Below are positions 1 to 9,229 of a stretch of DNA of 64,000 nucleotides, piece after piece; position 1 is the first letter of the stretch; each line of letters starts with the position of its first letter. Below the pieces are notes generated by a model. It saw only the letters and a program-made list of their open reading frames with translations, was not told the origin of the DNA and made no database searches. The position numbers were made by a program, and so were the translations under genes. This stretch comes from Gammaproteobacteria bacterium (GTDB taxonomy: Bacteria; Pseudomonadota; Gammaproteobacteria; JASBUN01), in NCBI GenBank assembly GCA_030147845.1, contig JASBUN010000061.1, forward strand, positions 56,454-120,453, given 5' to 3'.

Positions 1-769
1 TGCGCCGGTTACCCTGGATGCGATCGATCTCACGCAATTGATCGTCACTCATGTGTTCCAGACGAATCATGAGTCGGAGGTACTTGCTCGATTTAATCGC
101 ACTGTCACCAAACATGGCGCGGACATTAATGATGCCCAAGCCGCGGACTTCGAGAAATTCGCGCAGCACGTCCGGGCACGTGCCGCTGACAATATCGGGC
201 GCAATGCGTGAAAATTCCGGCGCATCATCGGCAATGAGGCGGTGTCCGCGCGTAATCAACTCCAGTGCCAGTTCGCTTTTGCCGATACTGCTCTCGCCCG
301 ACAGCAGCACGCCGATTCCTATTACTTCCATGAACACGCCGTGCAAGGTGGTTTTTTCGGCAAGTAAATGGCCGAGAAAGTATTGTAAATTGGTGATGAG
401 CCGATTGCTATCAAGGCGAGATACGAATAGAGGAATCTGGTGTTTATTCGATGCTTCTTGGAAGCCGGGGGGGATTGGTTTACTGTTGCAAATCAGCACG
501 ATTGCGGTCGTTCCGCCAAACAGGCGTTCGAGTGCGTCTTCGTAGGAATTCTTGCCTAGACTATGTAGGTATTCGAGTTCCGATTCGCCGAGTACCTGAA
601 CGCGATTGGCATGGATAAAATTCAGGTGTCCAATTAACGTGGTGCCGGTCTCTTCGGCGCCAATCGGGTTAATGGTACGGTCAGCACCACCGTCACCGCC
701 AGCCCATTCCAAGCTCAGTCTGGAGTGCAGGTTGTTGTACAAAATCCGGGCGGTGATGGTTCCGATCAT
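1..769 (-). CDS. hprK: HPr kinase/phosphorylase (C-terminus cut by window edge)
   Basis: Bifunctional enzyme that phosphorylates and dephosphorylates a serine of the phosphocarrier HPr (family knowledge). About 256 residues are present and the frame runs off the window at base 1; the family is usually about 310-320 aa. Visible motifs: a Walker A GESSIGKS at about 158-165, preceded by the HGVFMEV strand, and the family signature EVRGLGIINVRAMFG near the window edge. The ATG overlaps the ptsN stop by 4 bases (ATGA), so the two are probably translationally coupled. Its place after rpoN-hpf-ptsN fits the regulatory PTS branch of many non-enteric Gram-negatives, where it acts in regulation rather than sugar uptake. 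Identity is secure; the C-terminus is unseen. Confidence 0.93.
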   Translation of the reverse strand, partial: MIGTITARILYNNLHSRLSLEWAGGDGGADRTINPIGAEETGTTLIGHLNFIHANRVQVLGESELEYLHSLGKNSYEDALERLFGGTTAIVLICNSKPIPPGFQEASNKHQIPLFVSRLDSNRLITNLQYFLGHLLAEKTTLHGVFMEVIGIGVLLSGESSIGKSELALELITRGHRLIADDAPEFSRIAPDIVSGTCPDVLREFLEVRGLGIINVRAMFGDSAIKSSKYLRLMIRLEHMSDDQLREIDRIQGNRR

Positions 770-1248
770 GCCGATCGAATGTCGTGCTCTGTTTGCCAGC
801 GTGTAATGAGGTCGAACACATGTGCAGCGTCTTGCGTCGCGCGCAATTCCTGACACAGCTTTTTGTTGGAAAAAAGTTCGGCAAGCTGAGACAGTAACGC
901 CAGGTGTTCGTCAGTAAAGTGGTCCGGTACCAGTAACGCAAATAACAGATCGACTGATTGTCCGTCGACGGCGTCGAAATCAATGCCCTGGTGCAAGCGC
1001 AGGAATGCGCCAATAGCGTGATCGCGGCCGCTGATTCGGCCATGCGGGATGGCGACGCCGTGGCCGAGGCCGGTGCTGCCTAGGCGCTCACGACCGATGA
1101 GACTGTCAAAAATTTTGTCTTTGCTCAAGCCGGCGGCGCTAGTCGCCATAAGCGTACTAAGCTCCTCCAGCGCCCGCTTTTTACTGGTCGCGTGGCAATC
1201 CGGCGAAATTCGTTCCGGACTGATCAGTTCGTTGATCTTGATGGTCAT
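766..1248 (-). CDS. ptsN: PTS IIA-like nitrogen-regulatory protein PtsN (EIIA-Ntr)
   Basis: 160-residue EIIA domain of the nitrogen-related phosphotransferase branch, which takes phosphate from NPr/HPr and regulates potassium and nitrogen functions rather than importing sugar (family knowledge). The phospho-accepting histidine is visible as H69 in GHGVAIPHGR, and the N-terminus (MTIKINELISPERI) matches the family. Length is normal. It sits after hpf and overlaps hprK by 4 bases. A 144-base gap separates it from hpf, so it could have its own promoter as well as operon transcription. Confidence 0.95.
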   Translation of the reverse strand: MTIKINELISPERISPDCHATSKKRALEELSTLMATSAAGLSKDKIFDSLIGRERLGSTGLGHGVAIPHGRISGRDHAIGAFLRLHQGIDFDAVDGQSVDLLFALLVPDHFTDEHLALLSQLAELFSNKKLCQELRATQDAAHVFDLITRWQTEHDIRSA

Positions 1249-1343
1249 GCGGTTATCTTCGGCTTATTGCTGGGATGTCACCAGAATGGGCGCTGGTAGC
1301 GCGTATTCTAGCAGTGAATCGCTTGTTCCGCCCCCGCTTCAGC

Positions 1344-1373
1344 CGCCCTGGTGGCTTATTGGCCGCCAGGGCG
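1344..1373 (-). terminator. Hairpin just downstream of hpf (possible attenuator)
   Basis: A 12-base arm (1344-1355) and its near-perfect complement (1362-1373, one mismatch) enclose a 6-base loop just after the hpf stop on the minus strand. There is no T-tract after it, so it may be an attenuator or an RNA-stability element between hpf and ptsN rather than a true intrinsic terminator. Confidence 0.4.
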
Positions 1374-1392
1374 CAGCGGCGCGAAGCGCGCG

Positions 1393-1689
1393 TCAGCGTC
1401 GGTGATGGTTAGTCAGTTTTTCCTTGTGTTTTTTGATTTGTCGATCCAGCTTATCCACCAGCGCGTCGACGGCCGCATACATGTCCTCTTCGGTGGCATC
1501 CGCAAACAGATTCCCGCCGCTGATATGAATAGTGGCCTCGGCCTTGTGGCGTAATTTCTCCACGCTGAGGATGACATGTACGTCGGTGACATGGTCGAAA
1601 TGGCGTTCCAATCGGTCCATCTTTCCGGTTACGTAGTCGCGCAATGGTGATGTGACGTCAACATGATGACCGGTCAGGTTGATTTGCAT
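1393..1689 (-). CDS. hpf: Ribosome hibernation promoting factor (short HPF)
   Basis: 98-residue protein of the HPF/YfiA family, which binds the 30S decoding region and helps form inactive 100S ribosomes in stationary phase (family knowledge). It begins MQINLTGHHVDVT and carries the basic, His-rich surface typical of the family, without the C-terminal dimerisation domain of long HPF. The frame is open further upstream, but the ATG at 1689 has an AGGAG about 6 bases ahead and gives the family's usual N-terminus, so it was chosen. It lies 25 bases downstream of rpoN, the conserved rpoN-hpf-ptsN order. Confidence 0.94.
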   Translation of the reverse strand: MQINLTGHHVDVTSPLRDYVTGKMDRLERHFDHVTDVHVILSVEKLRHKAEATIHISGGNLFADATEEDMYAAVDALVDKLDRQIKKHKEKLTNHHRR

Positions 1690-1714
1690 TTTGAACTCCT
1701 CATGGGGGTTGTGC

Positions 1715-3187
1715 CTAAGTGAGGCGTTTGCGTTCATTTGACGGAGGAAGCGACATGGACTCGCGGTATTTAGCCACGGTCCGGCGCGCAACATGAATTC
1801 CTTGGTCGAGCAGCAGCTCGGCGAGACGACTGTCGCTCAAGGGCTTAGCTGGGTTCTCCGCGGCAATCAGCTTTTTGATGATGGCGCGAATCGCGGTGGC
1901 GGAACATTCGCCGCCGTCGGAGGTGCCAACATGGCTCGAGAAAAAATACTTAAACTCAAAGATACCGCGCGGGGTATACATATATTTTTGGGTTGTGACG
2001 CGGGAAATTGTTGATTCGTGCATCTCTACAGATTCGGCGATATCACGCAAGACCAACGGTTTCATGGCTTCGTCGCCATGATCGAGAAAGCCGCGCTGCC
2101 GCTCGACGATGCAGGTTCCCACTTTCAGCAAAGTCTCATTGCGGCTTTGTAGGCTCTTGAGGAACCAGCGCGCTTCCTGTAGATGATTCTTTAGATAATT
2201 ATTGTCTGCACTGTTGTCCGCACGGCGAATCATGCTCGCGTATTGGGTGTTGATGCGCAAGCGCGGCAGCGTGTCGGGATTGAGTTCGACACGCCACTTG
2301 CCTTTGATCTTGGTGACCAGTACGTCTGGAACGATGTACTCGGGCGCGGGACCTGATGTCTGCGAGCCGGGTCGGGGATTTAACGTCTGGATGAGTTCGA
2401 TAATTTGTTGCAGCTGTTCTTCGGTCAACTTTAATCGCCGCATGAGCGCAGCGAAGTCGCGCCCGCCGAGCAGGTCCAGGTGATGTTGTACCAACTCCAG
2501 CGCCTGCGCCAACATCGGCGTATCCGCTGGAAACTGTTGTAGCTGAATGGCTAGGCACTCGGATAATGAGCGTGCTCCGACGCCGACAGGGTCGAATCGT
2601 TGGATGCGATGCAGCACCGCTTCGATCTCATCTAACTCGATATTGGACTCGACGGAAATACCTTGGTGAAGTTCCTCCGTCGTGGTGGCCAGGTAACCGT
2701 GGTCATCGATGGAATCAATAATCGCCATGGCAATGGCGCGGTCGGTATCGGAGAACGGTGTCAGCTCCATCTGCCACGTCAGGTGCTCGTGCAGTGACTC
2801 GCCGCTACGTTGCTGTGTATCGTAATTATCCTGCCGATCGTCCGGCGCCGACTGTGAGTAGGAGGTGGCGCCGTCGTAGACGTCTTCCCAAACGCTGTCG
2901 ACCGGCAGATCATCCGGGATGTTGTCGGTATTCATGCTTGGCGGATCGCCTTCCGCCGTCGCGCTCGCGGCTGGCGGCGTTTCGCCAGCGGTGTCGGTGG
3001 CCTGCTGCGTGTTGTTCGGCGCCTCGCCGTCGTCTTCGGCCATCTCCAGCATCAGATTGGAATCCAAAACAGTTTGGATTTCCTGTTGCAGGTCGAGCGT
3101 AGACAGCTGCAACAGGCGAATCGCCTGTTGCAGCTGCGGCGTCATGGTCAGGTTCTGGCCAAGGCGTAATTGAATGGACTGTTTCAT
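1715..3187 (-). CDS. rpoN: RNA polymerase sigma-54 factor RpoN
   Basis: 490-residue alternative sigma factor that recognises -24/-12 promoters and needs AAA+ activators (family knowledge). Region I at the N-terminus ([19 protein letters not shown]) is followed by an acidic linker at about 45-125, a core-binding region, and the DNA-binding domain. The RpoN box [10 protein letters not shown] is intact at 467-476. It follows lptB after a 118-base gap and precedes hpf, which is a conserved arrangement. Targets cannot be read from this window, although a type IV pilus cluster lies at the other end and such genes are often sigma-54 dependent. Confidence 0.97.
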   Translation of the reverse strand: MKQSIQLRLGQNLTMTPQLQQAIRLLQLSTLDLQQEIQTVLDSNLMLEMAEDDGEAPNNTQQATDTAGETPPAASATAEGDPPSMNTDNIPDDLPVDSVWEDVYDGATSYSQSAPDDRQDNYDTQQRSGESLHEHLTWQMELTPFSDTDRAIAMAIIDSIDDHGYLATTTEELHQGISVESNIELDEIEAVLHRIQRFDPVGVGARSLSECLAIQLQQFPADTPMLAQALELVQHHLDLLGGRDFAALMRRLKLTEEQLQQIIELIQTLNPRPGSQTSGPAPEYIVPDVLVTKIKGKWRVELNPDTLPRLRINTQYASMIRRADNSADNNYLKNHLQEARWFLKSLQSRNETLLKVGTCIVERQRGFLDHGDEAMKPLVLRDIAESVEMHESTISRVTTQKYMYTPRGIFEFKYFFSSHVGTSDGGECSATAIRAIIKKLIAAENPAKPLSDSRLAELLLDQGIHVARRTVAKYRESMSLPPSNERKRLT

Positions 3188-3305
3188 GGTTTGGCATCAA
3201 CGCGAGCGGCGTAAAATTCGGCACCCTTAGAACGTATTCTAGTGGCAGTGCATATATTGTGCCATCTTTAACGGAGGATGAGAGTGTGGGTCTTATCCAC
3301 GACAA

Positions 3306-4031
3306 TTACAAGCGGAAATGCTGACCCAAATAAACTTCTCTAACTTCTTGATTATCCAATATTTCATCAGTATGTCCGGCGGCTATGACGCGGCCGTTGT
3401 TAAGTATGTACGCACGCGCGCAAATGCCGAGGGTTTCGCGCACGTTGTGGTCTGTGACCAGCACGCCGATACCGCGTTCGCGCAGGTGTTCGACAATGCG
3501 CTGGATATCGATAACCGAGATCGGATCGACGCCGGCGAACGGTTCATCCAATAACACGAAACGCGGACGCATGGCTAACGCACGTGCGATCTCGACACGT
3601 CGACGTTCGCCCCCGGATAAGCTGATGCCAAGATGATCACGCAAATGGCCGATATGTAATTCGTGCAGCAGTTCGTCGAGCGCATCCTGGTGTTCGGCGC
3701 GGGTGAGATCGGAGCGCGTCTCGAGCACAGCGAGAATATTGTCAGCAACGCTGAGTTTGCGAAATACGGATGCTTCCTGCGGCAGATAGCCGACGCCGGC
3801 GCGTGCGCGCGCATGCATCGGTCGATGGGTCAGATCATGGCCGTCCAATTGGATCTCGCCGGCGTCGCAAGCGACCAGGCCGACCACCATATAGAAGCAG
3901 GTGGTTTTGCCGGCGCCGTTTGGGCCCAGCAGACCGACGACTTCGCCGCTGTTGACCTCCAACGTGACATTGTCCACAACCTGACGTGCGCGGTAGTGCT
4001 TGGACAAATTCGTCGCCCGCAATACGGTCAC
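3306..4031 (-). CDS. lptB: LPS export ABC transporter ATP-binding protein LptB
   Basis: 241-residue cytoplasmic ATPase that, as a dimer with LptFG, powers extraction of lipopolysaccharide from the inner membrane (family knowledge). Walker [10 protein letters not shown] is at 36-44, the ABC signature LSGGERRR and Walker [13 protein letters not shown] are intact, and an H-loop histidine follows (VTDHN). The start overlaps the lptA stop by 4 bases, so synthesis is probably coupled to lptC-lptA. LptF and LptG are not in the window. Confidence 0.96.
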   Translation of the reverse strand: MTVLRATNLSKHYRARQVVDNVTLEVNSGEVVGLLGPNGAGKTTCFYMVVGLVACDAGEIQLDGHDLTHRPMHARARAGVGYLPQEASVFRKLSVADNILAVLETRSDLTRAEHQDALDELLHELHIGHLRDHLGISLSGGERRRVEIARALAMRPRFVLLDEPFAGVDPISVIDIQRIVEHLRERGIGVLVTDHNVRETLGICARAYILNNGRVIAAGHTDEILDNQEVREVYLGQHFRL

Positions 4032-4570
4032 GGTTTGGCTGGCTCCCGGCCGTTGGATTTTGGTTGAATGACGATCTCGACACGGCCGCCGCCGATTTTT
4101 TTGCCGGCGTCGACTTGATCGCGTTTTAGATCGTAGATGATGCGCTTGCTGACGAAGCTGTTCGCATCCTGCCGTAGTCGGGCGTCGCCAATCAAGATCA
4201 CACGGTCGGTGCCGGCGTAATACTCCATGCGCGAGGCGCGCGCGTGAACGTCTTTCTGCTTGCCGTCGGGACGTTGTTTGTAGGTCGCCGGTTTGCCGAT
4301 CGCAATCATTTTGGTCAACACGTGTTTTTTGCTATACACGCTGAGTGTATCCGCTGTAATACGTAGCGTGCCTTGAACGACAACCACGTCGCCGGAGTAT
4401 ACGCTGATGCCGGTTTTGTCGTCGATGTTGACTTGGTCGGCTGTGATTTTCATCGGTTGGTTTTTGTCCGTGCTGAGCGCGGATACACGTAACGGCGCCG
4501 CGAGCGTTGCGGCGGTCAAGCTGACGGACAACAGCAACTGCATGACACCGCGGTATCTAGGGTTGAGCAT
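4028..4570 (-). CDS. lptA: Periplasmic LPS transport bridge protein LptA
   Basis: 180-residue OstA-like protein whose beta-jellyroll units form the periplasmic bridge carrying LPS between LptC and LptD (family knowledge). A hydrophobic signal peptide runs to about residue 31, followed by [17 protein letters not shown] and regularly spaced beta strands typical of the family. The ATG at 4570 has a GGGA-like site; an internal ATG at 4543 has none. It overlaps lptC by 14 bases and lptB by 4. Confidence 0.92.
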   Translation of the reverse strand: MLNPRYRGVMQLLLSVSLTAATLAAPLRVSALSTDKNQPMKITADQVNIDDKTGISVYSGDVVVVQGTLRITADTLSVYSKKHVLTKMIAIGKPATYKQRPDGKQKDVHARASRMEYYAGTDRVILIGDARLRQDANSFVSKRIIYDLKRDQVDAGKKIGGGRVEIVIQPKSNGREPAKP

Positions 4571-5126
4571 GCTTATAAATCCCTTGCACGTTGGACAGCA
4601 ATTGTAATCTTTCCTGTTCGAACCAACCGCGCAGGCCGGTGCCGGAAAGCTCGTAACTGAGGCTTCGAATGACTGCGTGCTTATTTGTTGTCGCGTAGCT
4701 GCTGTCTGGATAGACCGTCAGATCGCGTGTGTCGACGCTCAGCGGCCGGTTGGCGCCCGACGCTGCTCGCGTGATGTGTACCTTACCAAGCAGATTGACC
4801 ACGCGGTCGCCCTCCTCGGTTCGGGCGCGCTCGGCGATCACCGACCAGGGGGTGCCTCGATCCGGATAAAACAGCATACGCGGCTGGGTCAGATCGGCGT
4901 GGTCGTCGTGCGCGTAGTGCACCAGTTTAGTTGCACTCAGGCGGCTGTGCGGGCGTCCGTCGTTATTCATGCTGATGGCGGTGAACTGGTCGACGTAGTA
5001 ATCCGGCGCCGTGTTCGCGCTGTTGTGCGTATTCGGTGCGCCGGAGCGAACCATGCCCTCGAACCACCAGCTGATTCCTGCGGCGGCGGCTACCAGGGCC
5101 AAGGCCAACACGATACGCACACTCAC
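4557..5126 (-). CDS. lptC: LPS export inner-membrane protein LptC
   Basis: 189-residue bitopic protein that hands LPS from LptBFG to LptA (family knowledge). A single transmembrane helix at about 5-22 is followed by a periplasmic beta-jellyroll segment. Sequence conservation in this family is low, so the call rests on length, topology and position between kdsC and lptA. It starts 36 bases after kdsC and overlaps lptA. Confidence 0.9.
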   Translation of the reverse strand: MSVRIVLALALVAAAAGISWWFEGMVRSGAPNTHNSANTAPDYYVDQFTAISMNNDGRPHSRLSATKLVHYAHDDHADLTQPRMLFYPDRGTPWSVIAERARTEEGDRVVNLLGKVHITRAASGANRPLSVDTRDLTVYPDSSYATTNKHAVIRSLSYELSGTGLRGWFEQERLQLLSNVQGIYKHAQP

Positions 5127-5162
5127 CGCCGCGCCCGCCGCGAGAGTCGTGCCGCAATCGAA

Positions 5163-5684
5163 TTACAGATAATGCCGTAGTTGCGCATCAAGGGTCTCTT
5201 GGGCTTGCATGATCAGTTCACAGACATCGCGAGCGGCACCGTGCCCGCCGCAACTCGGCGTCTGCCAGTGCGCATGCTTTATTACCAGAGGGTGGGCGTC
5301 TTGTACGGCGATGGCAAGCCCAACGCGGCGCATGACCGGTAGATCGACGACGTCATCGCCAACGTAGGCGGTTTGGCTTTCCTCGAGATCCAGGCTGGTG
5401 AGCAGACTCTCGAATGCGCCGGTTTTGTCGCGCTGACCCTGGTAGACATGCTCGATGCCGAGATCGGCGACGCGGTGTGTCACCACCGCTGAGGTGCGGC
5501 CGGTGATAATGGCGATCTGAACACCGCTAAACTGCAGCATCTTCATGCCGTGGCCGTCGCGCGAATGGAAAGCCTTGTATTCCTGGCCGTCATCGCCGAT
5601 GAATATGCTGCCGTCGGTAAGTACGCCGTCGACGTCGAAAATGACCAAGCGAATGTTCTTTGCCCGTTCGAGGATATCGTTCAT
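5163..5684 (-). CDS. kdsC: 3-deoxy-D-manno-octulosonate 8-phosphate phosphatase KdsC
   Basis: 173-residue HAD-superfamily phosphatase that dephosphorylates Kdo-8-phosphate to Kdo for lipid A inner core synthesis (family knowledge). The nucleophile motif FDVDGVLTDG places the catalytic aspartates at D17 and D19; later HAD motifs are visible (TGR near the middle, GDDVVDLPVM toward the C-terminus). An open upstream extension is rejected because the ATG at 5684 gives the usual family N-terminus. Its substrate pathway partner KdsD is the next gene upstream. Confidence 0.95.
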   Translation of the reverse strand: MNDILERAKNIRLVIFDVDGVLTDGSIFIGDDGQEYKAFHSRDGHGMKMLQFSGVQIAIITGRTSAVVTHRVADLGIEHVYQGQRDKTGAFESLLTSLDLEESQTAYVGDDVVDLPVMRRVGLAIAVQDAHPLVIKHAHWQTPSCGGHGAARDVCELIMQAQETLDAQLRHYL

Positions 5685-5823
5685 TGGTCTGCCTTCGCAT
5701 CGCGCCGACCTGCTCCTGACCAGGAGTAAGCCAGGCACGGCGCCAAATATATCGTCGTTATTTCGGTAACCGCGCGACGCTGTTTGGTCTGCGCGGCAGT
5801 CGCCCGATTCTGGGTCGCGGGAA

Positions 5824-6795
5824 TCAAACCACGCCTGCGCGTAGCAGGTCGTGCATATTCAGTGCACCCACCAGCCGCTGTTCGCTATCCGTGATCAAAA
5901 GCGCGTTGATCTTGTGCTTTTCCATCAGTTGTAACGCCTCGGCTGCCAGGAGGTGCGCGCTGACCGTCTTGCACCTGGGCGTCATGATTTGGGTAATTTG
6001 CGTGCGGTGGATATCCAGACCCTTATCGAGCATGCGTCGCAGGTCGCCGTCGGTGAAGATGCCGACGACGTGCCGGTCGTCGTCGACGACAGCCGTCATA
6101 CCGAGCCCTTTCTGCGTCATTTCCAGCAGCGCTTGGCTGAGCGACGCCGCTGCCGGGACCTGCGGTACAGCCTCACCGGTGTGCATAATATCTTCGATCA
6201 GAAGCAGCAAACGCCGGCCCAGGCGGCCGCCCGGATGTGAGCGGGCGAAATCGGCAGCCGTAAAGCCGCGCGTTTCCAGCAATGCGATCGCCAGTGCGTC
6301 GCCCATGGCCAGGGTCGCGGTCGTGCTCGAGGTCGGCGCCAGCCCCAATGGACACGCTTCCTGTTCCACGCTGACGTCAATATTGACGCTGGCTTCGCGC
6401 GCCAGGGTAGATTGCGGATTGCCGGTCAACGTGATGAGCGGTACGTTCAAGCGCTTGATCAGCGGCAGAATGGTCAAAATTTCCTGGGTTTCGCCCGAGT
6501 TCGAGATGGCCAACACGACGTCCTTGGCGGTGATCATGCCGAGGTCGCCGTGGCTGGCCTCGCCCGGATGGACAAAGAACGCCGGGCTGCCGGTGCTGGC
6601 CAGGGTGGCGGCGATTTTGCCGCCGATATGCCCGGATTTGCCCATGCCGATGACGACGATACGATCTTCGCATTGCAGCATGAAGTTGCACGCGCGCACG
6701 AAACCTTGATCGATGCGTTTGGCAAGATCGGCGATGGCCTTGGCCTCGGTCTGGATCACCGCTAGACCGAGTTGTTTAAGTGTGCTGTCGTTCAT
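5824..6795 (-). CDS. kdsD: Arabinose-5-phosphate isomerase KdsD/KpsF
   Basis: 323-residue isomerase that converts ribulose-5-phosphate to arabinose-5-phosphate, the first committed step of Kdo synthesis (family knowledge). An N-terminal SIS sugar-isomerase domain (about 35-180, with GMGKSGHIGGKIAATLASTG and SNSGET) is followed by two CBS domains (about 205-323). Upstream in-frame codons exist, but the ATG at 6795 gives the typical N-terminus MNDSTLKQLGLAV. It heads the kdsDC-lptCAB series. Confidence 0.95.
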   Translation of the reverse strand: MNDSTLKQLGLAVIQTEAKAIADLAKRIDQGFVRACNFMLQCEDRIVVIGMGKSGHIGGKIAATLASTGSPAFFVHPGEASHGDLGMITAKDVVLAISNSGETQEILTILPLIKRLNVPLITLTGNPQSTLAREASVNIDVSVEQEACPLGLAPTSSTTATLAMGDALAIALLETRGFTAADFARSHPGGRLGRRLLLLIEDIMHTGEAVPQVPAAASLSQALLEMTQKGLGMTAVVDDDRHVVGIFTDGDLRRMLDKGLDIHRTQITQIMTPRCKTVSAHLLAAEALQLMEKHKINALLITDSEQRLVGALNMHDLLRAGVV

Positions 6796-7046
6796 GGCAA
6801 ATAAAGTATGGTTCGGGATTCTACGTTCCGAATCGGCTCTCGTCATCTTGTAATTTGGAATCAATAAAATAACATATCTCGCCCGGAGCCTGTCGGACTT
6901 CGGTGATCGTAATCAGGGAAAGCGGGTTTGAGGCGAAATGCCGGATCGGTTTCGTCACACAGCAACGGATATTGGCCACCAATGATCAGGCGCTTCCGCC
7001 AAAATAAGGTTTTCCGCCCTACGTCACGCGTCGGTCTTACAGGCGC
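6796..7046. other. Intergenic region between kdsD and the exchanger gene
   Basis: This 251-base gap has an AT-rich patch around 6855-6880 next to kdsD that could hold its promoter on the minus strand, but no -35/-10 pair stands out. No RNA gene or convincing small protein was seen. Confidence 0.4.
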
Positions 7047-8018
7047 CTAGCCCGCGGACCGGCTTGTAAAGTAAAGCAACAACTCGTACGCCACGAATGC
7101 CACGAGCAGCACGGCGCCGTTTGCACGGCTGATGCGCCCGGGGCGCCGAATGCCATAGGCCATGGCGAACAGCATCAAGGTCAGACCGATCATGACCGGG
7201 AAGTCGCGTTCCAACATTTCATCGGGGACGGCTCCCGGATGGATGACGCCCGGTAGCCCCAGTACCACCAATAGGTTGAACATATTGGAACCGATGACGT
7301 TGCCGATCGCGATATCGTGTTCCTGTTTCAGGGCGCTGATCACCGAAGCCGCTAACTCGGGCAGGCTGGTGCCGATGGCTACTACCGTCAGGCCGACGAC
7401 CAGGTTGCTCATGCCGAGCGCATGGGCGATGTTGGTCGCGCCCCAGACTACCATCTTCGAACTGGCTAGCAGCAGCGCCAAACCAAACACCAGCCAGGCG
7501 ACGCCGACACCGGTACTCATGCCGGTGGGAATCTCGGCTTCGTATTCGCCCACTAGCGCATCGCCGCGGCCTTTGAGTGCGAGCCGCAGCATCCAGTACA
7601 GCAGCGCCGCCATGCCGAATAGCATGATGATGCCGTCGACGCGCCCGAGCTGGCGATCGAGCAGCAGCAAGAGCGTACCGATCATCACCGCAAACAATAC
7701 CGGGAATTCGCGCCGTAACAATGCGGAGCGTACTGACAACGGCGTAATCAGCGCCGTTACCCCCAAAATCAGCGCAATATTGGTGATGTTAGAGCCAACC
7801 GCATTTCCCATTGCAAGTGCGGTATCGCCTTGCCAGGAGGCCACCGCCGACACCAACATCTCCGGCGCTGAAGTACCAAAGCCGACGATCGTCAGACCGA
7901 TGATCAGCGGCGAGACGCCGAAATTGCGCGCTGTGGCCGAGGCGCCGGCAACGAAGCGGTCCGCGCCCCAAATCAACAGGGCGAAGCCGGCCGTGACCGC
8001 GAGGCCGAACTGCAACAT
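7047..8018 (-). CDS. yrbG: Calcium/sodium antiporter (YrbG-type, CaCA family)
   Basis: 323-residue inner-membrane exchanger with about ten transmembrane segments in two inverted halves. Each half carries the alpha-repeat: GFGTSAPEMLVS in the N-terminal half and AIGTSLPELAASV in the C-terminal half, each with the ion-binding glutamate, followed by GNAVGSNITN and GNVIGSNMFN. This is the K+-independent bacterial Na+/Ca2+ exchanger pattern. In enterics the homologue also lies just upstream of kdsD-kdsC-lptCAB. Transport specificity is inferred from the family. Confidence 0.93.
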   Translation of the reverse strand: MLQFGLAVTAGFALLIWGADRFVAGASATARNFGVSPLIIGLTIVGFGTSAPEMLVSAVASWQGDTALAMGNAVGSNITNIALILGVTALITPLSVRSALLRREFPVLFAVMIGTLLLLLDRQLGRVDGIIMLFGMAALLYWMLRLALKGRGDALVGEYEAEIPTGMSTGVGVAWLVFGLALLLASSKMVVWGATNIAHALGMSNLVVGLTVVAIGTSLPELAASVISALKQEHDIAIGNVIGSNMFNLLVVLGLPGVIHPGAVPDEMLERDFPVMIGLTLMLFAMAYGIRRPGRISRANGAVLLVAFVAYELLLYFTSRSAG

Positions 8019-8054
8019 GTACTGTCCTCCATACGATGGGGATGATAGCGACCA

Positions 8055-8240
8055 TTAGCGCGGCTCAGTTCGGGTGGCGCCGCAACGTAGACAACGATAG
8101 CGTGTCACCAGGCGGCCGCTTTTGACGTCGAATGGTGTACCCTTGACCGCTTCCCATTTGTGGAATCCGCTTTTGCACAGGGTCTTGCCACGGTGCAGAT
8201 CAGAAACCTTGGGCTTTTTGAATGGAATGATGTCGGCCAC
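8055..8240 (-). CDS. Small zinc-ribbon-like protein of unknown function
   Basis: 61-residue basic protein, function not recognised. Candidate metal ligands C22, H27, C50 and C53 (C-x4-H-x22-C-x2-C) suggest a single zinc-ribbon finger. The start is GTG at 8240 with an AGGAGG 9 bases upstream on the minus strand; the longer open frame upstream is low-complexity and lacks a ribosome site. The gene ends 36 bases before the exchanger start and diverges from the DUF72-like gene. It could bind RNA or DNA, but nothing here proves that. Confidence 0.72.
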   Translation of the reverse strand: MADIIPFKKPKVSDLHRGKTLCKSGFHKWEAVKGTPFDVKSGRLVTRYRCLRCGATRTEPR

Positions 8241-8385
8241 GGACGTATGCCTCCTGCTGAGGCGCGCCGACCCGGCCTCAACCGGCGCGGCCGCCAATGA
8301 GGCTGCCACTGTACTGGCAGACGCGATGTGATGCAATCGCGGCACTATGACCGCCGCGAACCGGCGTATTATGCGCTCAACGATA

Positions 8386-8391
8386 TATAAT
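8386..8391 (+). promoter_or_regulatory. Candidate -10 element (TATAAT) upstream of the DUF72-like gene
   Basis: A perfect TATAAT lies in an AT-rich island within GC-rich DNA, 62 bases before the chosen start. No good -35 hexamer is visible 16-18 bases upstream. Confidence 0.4.
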
Positions 8392-8453
8392 ACCGGGTCT
8401 GCCGCGGTTCGCGCTTGGCGGTCCGAGCACGCTGTCAGGGGCGAGAACCGGTC

Positions 8454-9146
8454 TTGAACGCCATTGCATCGAATGTACAACTCGAGCTAGGAGCGCGCGG
8501 TTGGCGCCACGCGTCCTGGTGCGGGACGTTCTATCCGGATACGTTGCCGCCGGACTGGCAATTATCCTATTACAGCAATGAGTTCAGGTGCGTTTTGGTG
8601 CCGGCCGAGGAGCTTGCACTCGCTCATGCGTCAACCGTATGCGCTTGGCGCAACGACGTGCATGGCGAATTCCAATTTTGGCTGGAGGTGCAGATAGCGC
8701 CGGCCGGCGTTTCGCCGTCGCCGGCGCAAGTGCTCGCTTGCAGCGCCGGTCTGGGGCCGAAACTGGGTGGCGTGTTACTCCGGGTCGCGCCGCAGGCGCT
8801 ATCGGATTTGACGCCACTGTACGCCTATTTGGCAGCCGTCGAGGCGCGCCTCGAGGTGCATATCGATCTGCCGGCTGACGCTGGCGACGGCGTGGTACGG
8901 CATGTCGCGGCGGCGGGGCATCCGCTGTGTTGGCGCAATCGGGGAACCGAGTCGGCGCAGGGTTGTCGAATCGGCATGGTGCCGGCCGAATCGACACGTG
9001 ATCTTCGCGCGCTGCGCGTCGATGTGCAGGCTTTCCTTGAGCAAGCGGGTGTTGGCGAGGAGATACATTTGTTGTTCGAGGGCGCGCCACCGAACATTGA
9101 CGCCATGGGTAACGCACTGGTCATCGCGTCGTTGTTGGGTATCTGA
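8454..9146 (+). CDS. DUF72-like protein of unknown function
   Basis: About 230 residues. The N-terminal part (WRHASWCGTFYPDTLP, then YYSNEFRCVLVP) resembles the opening of DUF72/YecE barrel proteins, which have no established role. The rest is divergent and shorter than canonical members, so this may be a variant subfamily. No ATG is available near the N-terminus: TTG at 8454 (purine-rich AGGGG upstream) is preferred over TTG at 8415. It ends 83 bases before mlaF and might be co-transcribed with it, although mlaF has its own -10-like site. Confidence 0.6.
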   Translation: MNAIASNVQLELGARGWRHASWCGTFYPDTLPPDWQLSYYSNEFRCVLVPAEELALAHASTVCAWRNDVHGEFQFWLEVQIAPAGVSPSPAQVLACSAGLGPKLGGVLLRVAPQALSDLTPLYAYLAAVEARLEVHIDLPADAGDGVVRHVAAAGHPLCWRNRGTESAQGCRIGMVPAESTRDLRALRVDVQAFLEQAGVGEEIHLLFEGAPPNIDAMGNALVIASLLGI

Positions 9147-9185
9147 CGCGGGTGGAATCCGGTCGCGCCGTCGCCTGAGCGTCCG

Positions 9186-9191
9186 TATAAT
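9186..9191 (+). promoter_or_regulatory. Candidate -10 element of the mla operon
   Basis: A perfect TATAAT sits 38 bases upstream of the mlaF ATG in the short gap after the DUF72-like gene. The -35 position is GC-rich and not recognisable, so an activator or a weak promoter is possible. Confidence 0.45.
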
Positions 9192-9229
9192 GTTCGCTGC
9201 CGTGCTCTAGTGGGCACCAAATCATTTGC

